A stretch of 64,000 nucleotides of DNA from Scylla paramamosain (lineage: Eukaryota > Arthropoda > Malacostraca > Decapoda > Portunidae): positions 19,174,096-19,238,095 of the forward strand of contig NC_087151.1 of the NCBI RefSeq assembly GCF_035594125.1, given 5' to 3'. How positions within the stretch are numbered: position 1 is the first letter of the stretch; each line of letters opens with the position of its first letter. A program made the translations under genes and the position numbers. Below are positions 57,525 through 64,000 of the stretch, one piece after another. The notes beneath the pieces were generated by a model. It ran no database searches, was not told the DNA's origin, and saw only the letters and a list, made by a program, of their open reading frames with translations.

Positions 57525-58708
57525 GAATGGCAATCATGAAAAAAATTATTTAGAATAGCCTAAAGAAATTATCATGAATATAAATACTTGTTTTTCTCCT
57601 TGGATTTCTAAGTAAAATTTTGCATATTTTTGAGCTAAGTAAGAATTTAGAACAAAAATTTTGTGGAATTGTATGTAAGAAATTAACTAAATTATATGTT
57701 GATATATTGAGATGAGGAAAGCGGGCATGGATGAATACTATCCTCCCAACCCACACACATACACACACAACGATGGAGAAACTGTAAAACACCATGTTCT
57801 CAGCTTTTGGTATGCCAGTCAGATAAAAAAAAAAAAATCCATATCACAAGATGTTGCAGAATAATTGGAAATATGTAAGAACTGATAACTATGTAATTAT
57901 AAAGAAATTCTGAGATTAATGTTTGAGGTCAAAATTTGCTAATAGTGTTAAGACCTGGCAATATGTGGGACAGTTTGTTAAAAATGTTCAAGAACAATTT
58001 GAAAGTAGAGAAGGGTGATAAACTTTTAAGGATACTGAGAAGAAATTACTTTCATTTATGCAGAAGGATTTTGTTTTTATGGGGTGCAGCCCATAATACT
58101 TGGCACAAATTTGCAGCCAGAAATGCCAACCAGAGGGCTTGTCAACAGGTACGTCTCATTGTCCGAGGATTTCATACTGTTTACCAAACTTGTCTATATA
58201 AGAATAACCATTTGTGCCTATTGTGAAATAATTACTTGAGAGACACTACCCAGAGGGGTTGACAACAGAGAGAAGATATAAATTCCCTTTGCCAGTTAGT
58301 TTTATTAGTTTTAAAGGAGGGAAAAACAAAATTTAGAATGTAAATAGATAGGTGAAAATGTCTTTTTGATATATAATAAAAACTTCACATATTGATGTAC
58401 GGTAACACCTACACTACTTCCAGTTGTTATTTACTGAAAATTGAAGTGACTGGGCACACTTAAATTAACTTTTATACAATATTCACTGAAAATTTTTCTC
58501 ATTAACTGATTAGATACATTGTCACTTTTCCCATTATAGGGGTTCCACAACTCCAAGGTAAACTACATTGTTTATTCAGGGAAAAATAATATGAAACCTT
58601 TGTTTGTTATTTAGATACTTACATCAAATAAAATTAATCTGGTTGTCGTGGGATTTTCCAGTCTTATAGACCTCCGGCCAGTTAATAAAGCAGAATCCCA
58701 TTGCTGGG
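57525..58708. other. AT-rich DNA, no gene recognised
   Basis: An open frame at 57936-58226 (96 codons) has no recognisable domain and no splice or promoter support. Nothing else was seen. Confidence 0.5.
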
Positions 58709-58712
58709 AGTA

Positions 58713-58791
<79 letters not shown>
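58709..58791. repeat. (AT)n microsatellite
   Basis: About 83 bp of AT. Confidence 0.97.
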
Positions 58792-58795
<4 letters not shown>

Positions 58796-59199
58796 CAAAA
58801 CTATTAAACTTTAAGCTTAATTAATTAAAATTAAACAATCAAACAGCACCACCTTGTCCCCATCTGTGATATATACACTGACTCTAGTGTAAAAAATCTG
58901 GCAGCTCAGTTTAATTCCCAACTGACAGATGCTGGAACAACTACCTTCCTCAAATCTTCTGGAAAATATGACCCTTGTTCCTAAGTCATGCAAACCAGCA
59001 GTTCATGACAGGCAGAGGGCCTGGAATATCTGGGGATGTCCATGCCTATCACACTAGATAATCTACCATCATCTTGATGCTGTCTGAAGATGTGTGATTA
59101 CACATGCAAAGAAAACAGCATGGGGTGCTCACTGTTCTTACCTCACATTCTGTAGCTGCCCTGCATACACACACACATCTCTATTTAAAACATGTTGGG

Positions 59200-60070
<871 letters not shown>

Positions 60071-60214
60071 GGTATGAGTGCAAAGAAAAGATGAAGTAAA
60101 GAGGAACATGGTACACTAGCTATGAAGTGCCCAAAAAAGAACAAATTATTTTGAAGGAAAAAAGAAGGGAGGAGACAGAGACAGAACATGAATTCTGCAG
60201 ACATAGTAAGAGGA

Positions 60215-61391
60215 CAGGGTAACATGCAGTGATGTGACCGGGTGGTGTAGAGCGTGTGACGTGTGTAGTGCAAAGAAGGGCCCCACCAGGAAAAACTGTG
60301 CCCTGTTACAGGTGTACAGCGTGGGGGTGCCCATGGAGCAGGTAGCTGTGGACATTGCCGGCCCGCTGCCTCTCACGCCATGGGGTAACCGGTACATCTG
60401 TGTGGTGATGGATTATTTCACTAAGTGGCCCGAGGCGTATGCGCTCCCTAACCACAAGGCCGAGACAGTGTTCTAGAGTGTTCTAGTGAATGAGTTCTTT
60501 ACCCGTTTTGGCGTACCCACGGAATTGCACTCTGATCAAGGCCGTGACTTTGGGTCCCAAGTGTTCCGTGAATGTTGCGAGCTGTTAGGATTGTGCAAGA
60601 CCCGTACGACGCCCCTACACCCACAGTCTGGTGGGATGGTGGAGAGATTTAATCAGATACTTGCGCAATAGCTGACCAAGTATTGCAAGGAAGACCAAGG
60701 ATATTGGGACGTCAAACTGCCCACTATGCTGATGGTGTACAGGTCCGCTGTGCATGAGGCGATGGACTTCACACCAGCCTGTCTCATGTTTGGCCGTGAG
60801 CTCAGGCTGCCAGTGGACCTGGCCACAAAGGCTTCCTTATGTGAGCTTGCCCACCGTCACCTCTGGGCATGCAGCAGCACTGCAGGAACACCTGGTGGAG
60901 GTGCATCTATGGGCTCGAGGCAAGCTCAAGGTGGTGGGCCAGGCTATGACCGCTGCATGAGGAACATGAGGTATGCTGTGGGAGACCAAGTGTGGCTGTA
61001 TAACCCCCGCTGGAAGTGAGGGCTCTCACCAAAGCTCCAGAGCCCCTGGGAGGGGCCATACATGGTGGAAGCAGTCCTCTTTGATGTCACATATCGGATT
61101 TGCCGGGGACGGAAGTGACCGTCTGTTGTCCACGTGGACCGGCTGTGGCGTTACCACGGTCCAGCCCGCTACTCCTGGGGCCATGGCGGAGAAGACGAGG
61201 ACATAAGCCCCAGCAGCAGTGACGAGGACGTGGCAGGGGCTGCCCGAGACAGGAATGAGCGTGGAGCAGGCAGCGCAGCGAGTGACAGTGGTGACCTTGA
61301 CTCTGAACTTGGGGCTAGAGACACCCTCCTGGGTGGCGCTGCTGACTCACCGCAGCTGACGCCTCCACCACCACAGCAACCTTGGCGGTAG
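60215..61391 (+). pseudogene. Ty3/gypsy integrase and C-terminal pol region, broken
   Basis: Zinc-finger end CRACDVCSAKKGPTRK (HHCC Cys pair), then the catalytic core: first Asp in VAVDIAGPLP, second in LHSDQGRDF, Glu in GGMVERFN (DDE/D35E). Then WDVKLPTMLMVYRSAVHE, TPACLMFGREL and the C-terminal VGDQVWLYNP and PWEGPYMV (GPY/F motif). It closes with an acidic/Ser-rich tail to the stop at 61389. Lesions: TAG at 60474-60476 within a small GTGTTCTAGA duplication, TAG at 60669-60671, TGA at about 61017 and 61117, and frame changes near 60860-60990. It inserted element cDNA in the parent. The 3' LTR begins 150 bp downstream. Confidence 0.88.
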
Positions 61392-61529
61392 AGGCATAGA
61401 CCAGGGTGGATGAGAGACTTTTGTGATGTTCCTGAGGATTAATTTTCTTTGTGTATTTCATTTATTTATTTCCACTTATTTTCTTGTGTGTATGTGTGTG
61501 TCAGGGAAGCCGGATCGTCTGCCTTGTAT

Positions 61530-61542
61530 GGGGGAGGGATAG
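61530..61542 (+). promoter_or_regulatory. Polypurine tract of the Ty3/gypsy element
   Basis: GGGGGAGGGATAG directly before TGTTACAC, the start of the LTR. This is the plus-strand primer position in LTR elements. Confidence 0.65.
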
Positions 61543-62187
<645 letters not shown>

Positions 62188-62190
62188 ATA

Positions 62191-62208
62191 TGGTGCAGAG
62201 ATAGAGGA
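62191..62208 (+). promoter_or_regulatory. Candidate tRNA primer-binding site
   Basis: TGGTGCAGAGATAGAGGA, beginning TGG 3 bp after the LTR end. It somewhat resembles a Met-tRNA-type site, but the matching tRNA was not established. Confidence 0.45.
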
Positions 62209-62223
62209 CCTGTTACTGTTAAA

Positions 62224-62778
62224 ATGGCTAGCCAACCTCGTTTCTTCACCCAGACCCCGTGGTCTGGCTGTCGTTCCTCACAGGTGTCTTCATACCTAGC
62301 GCAGGCTCAACAATTGCTCCTGGCACAGACAGAGGCACTCGCAGCGTTGAAAGTTCAGGTGTCGACACTACCCAGCCACACGCCTTCAGTCCCTCGGTCC
62401 TCATTCCCTGAGAAGTGCGACTTGGTGACGTCCACTGCAACTTTTCGGTCCTGGAGGCGCTCCATGGAAAGCTGGCTGGGGCTCAGCCACTTCCCACCTG
62501 CTGAGGTGGTGCAGCATATCCACCTCCACTGTACGACAGCATTGCAATGTTCATTGGACATCAGATTCACCGCAGATCAGTGGAGGGCACTCTCTGCCCA
62601 AGAGGCTCTGGATGCTATGGGTCATATAGCTCTCCAGGCGACCAACCAGGCGGCAGATTGGTGCAAGTTCTTTGCGACTCAAGAGCCCGGTGAGTCAATC
62701 TGTGAGTACTTTGCACGTTCAACTCAATGTGCGGCGGACTGTGCAGGCAGTCTGTTTGGCTGCCTTCCTGTACAGTGA
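62224..62778 (+). pseudogene. Ty3/gypsy gag, truncated
   Basis: Start chosen at the ATG 62224 (MASQPRFFTQTPWSG), downstream of the primer-binding site; the frame is open further up but would run into the LTR. The gag core follows: FPEKCDLVTSTATFRSWRRS, WLGLSHFPPAEVVQHIHLHC, RFTADQWRALSAQEALDAMG, QATNQAADW and ESICEYFARSTQCAADC. It stops at 62776-62778, before any CCHC zinc knuckle, so the 3' part is missing. It has the same orientation as the integrase upstream, with the LTR between them. Confidence 0.72.
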
Positions 62779-62829
62779 GGTCTCACTGGGATAAACTTAT
62801 ACGTTCTCCACTGGATCTGCTAAGCGTGT

Positions 62830-64000
62830 GGAGTGTGGCAGAGTGTGTGGCAGAATGGCGGCTGTTGGAGAGGACACTAGAAGGTGTGTGAAGAGGAAGC
62901 TGACCAGAAGGGCTGTGGAAGTGGAAGGGTGCCCTGTCCGAGTCCTGCCTGTCGTTATTACGTCCTATGAATTCGCCTCTTCAAACCCCACGCGCCCTGC
63001 ACCACTTGCCGTGTATACAGCGCAACACCCACTGCAGATACTGGAAATAGCAAGCTATTGGTAACGCTAAATAAGAAGACAAAATGTCTCGACCATTGTC
63101 AGAACTTCTAAATCTTATTAAACGTCAGCTGAATGACATAAGAAAGGAGGAGTTGGTTGAAAGCTTATTGTCTGCCCGTACCCAAGATGATCCAATGCAT
63201 GCTGTCTCCACGCAATTAACAGCACTGATGAAGGAAATAGCTGAGTTGAAGTCGGCTATAACATCCCCCGATGGAGTGGTGGATACCTTGAATAAAAAGG
63301 TATCAGATCTACAAAACCAAGTTGAGAAACAAGCTGAGACAATAGGGCCGGCAACAACGCTATTTAGAAGGTCTGGATAAAAAAGAGAGAGAAAATAATA
63401 TTTTACTACTGGGCGTTCCTGACCACCAAGAGAGTTTTGATGGAGCTACATCAGATGAGGCAAAGGTGAAGAAGGTGTTGGAGATGGCAGGGGCAGGTAG
63501 CAACCCGCGCGCTGTGAGGAGACGGCACCAGCAATGGGGGTCAGCGACAACGCCCAATACTGGTCACCTTGGCTTCTCGGGACAAGAGAGATACAGTGCT
63601 TGACAAGGCTAAGCATCTCAAGACCTGCGAGGACCATTACAAGAAGATTTACATTAAGAAGGACGTTCACCCAAGCGTGCTTGTGGAGTGGAGAAGACTG
63701 AGGGAGGCCGAGCAGAGAGAGAGAGGGAACGACCAGAGAATATCGGATGTAATAACCAATTCAACGCGAGAGAACGTCGCCTGTACAAAGATGGGATGGA
63801 CGCTCCAGGCTTTTTAGGCAGAGCACAACAGGAAAGTAAACTTAAAATTGTATCTTGGAATATAAACTCTGCTAGAACAAAACTAGGAAAATATATTGTC
63901 CAGAGTTTCCTTATTAGTTATGATATTATTAGTATTAGTGAAATCAAAACTCCACTACCACTTAGTATACCAGGATATAAATGTTATAAAAGCGTGCACG
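62830..64000 (+). mobile_element. LINE family D, 5' part: ORF1 and start of ORF2
   Basis: 5' leader from about 62830. ORF1 starts MSRPLSELLNLIKRQ (63084) with a coiled coil (SAITSPDGVVDTLNKKVSDL). It changes frame near 63350 (GLDKKERENNILLLGVPD, RRHQQW) and again near 63545 to 63569-63817 (LVTLASRDKRDTVLDKAKHL, YIKKDVHPSVLVEWRRL), an RRM-like ORF1 C-terminus. ORF2 opens near 63835 with an APE endonuclease start (KLKIVSWNINSARTKLGKYI, DIISISEIKTPL) and runs off the right edge. It is distinct from families A to C. Confidence 0.72.

Noticed and set aside
58118..58149. Possible 32-nt mini exon between TTTGCAG and GTACGT
   Set aside because: No reading frame, homology or neighbouring exon supports it; consensus-like sites of this strength occur by chance.
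57936..58226. 96-codon open frame
   Set aside because: No recognisable domain, biased composition or splice support.

Overview
The window looks like nuclear DNA of an arthropod, most likely a decapod crustacean. This is inference from three things: very dense (AC)n, (AG)n and (AT)n microsatellites, TTAGG arthropod-type telomere motifs, and an arthropod-style transposon load. Nearly all of it is mobile-element DNA. Only one host gene can be supported. It is an EDEM1-like gene (ER degradation-enhancing alpha-mannosidase-like, GH47 family) on the + strand, seen as its last two coding exons: 16635-16799 and 44879-44971. Both boundaries are phase 0 and the joined product aligns with the EDEM1 C-terminus without a gap. 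The intron between them is 28,079 bp and is packed with transposons.

Layout. 1-2640: decayed RTE-like LINE. 2655-3347: 3' end of LINE family A. 3606-4108: TA-flanked MITE. 4180-6060 (-): decayed piggyBac-type transposase. 6282-14872: head-to-tail array of four family A LINEs, each starting at the (AC)n tail of the one before. The last is near full length, with ORF1 and ORF2. 14873-16634: GA tracts and a 252-bp hairpin carrying inverted TTAGG arrays. 16635-16799: EDEM exon. 16800-44878: the intron. It holds a Tigger-like element, minus-strand A and B LINE copies, a full-length B copy nested in an antisense B copy, a BEL/Pao gag relic with two copies of a 216-bp repeat, a second A array (33262-40568), a piggyBac-derived element with exact TTAA duplications, an A/B chimera, and a three-level nest (42355-44065) containing a mariner-derived foldback. 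44879-44971: last EDEM exon.

45000-64000 appears intergenic. It holds an antisense B copy with a 716-bp triplication, again split by a full-length B copy (49128-52434), then pieces of a third LINE (family C), several foldback elements, an unusual 305-bp MITE with 8-bp target duplications, and a Ty3/gypsy integrase-LTR-gag junction. A fourth LINE (family D) begins near 62830 and runs off the window.

Family names A to D are labels used only here. Family A (ORF1 plus APE-RT ORF2, tail CTAGGTAAATAC then (AC)n) and family B (apparently a single APE-RT ORF, poly(A) tail, about 3.3 kb) dominate. Their repeated insertion into themselves and each other explains most of the layout. No RNA genes, CRISPR arrays or bacterial features were seen. 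Percent identities and database matches were not computed; homology statements rest on motif recognition by eye.
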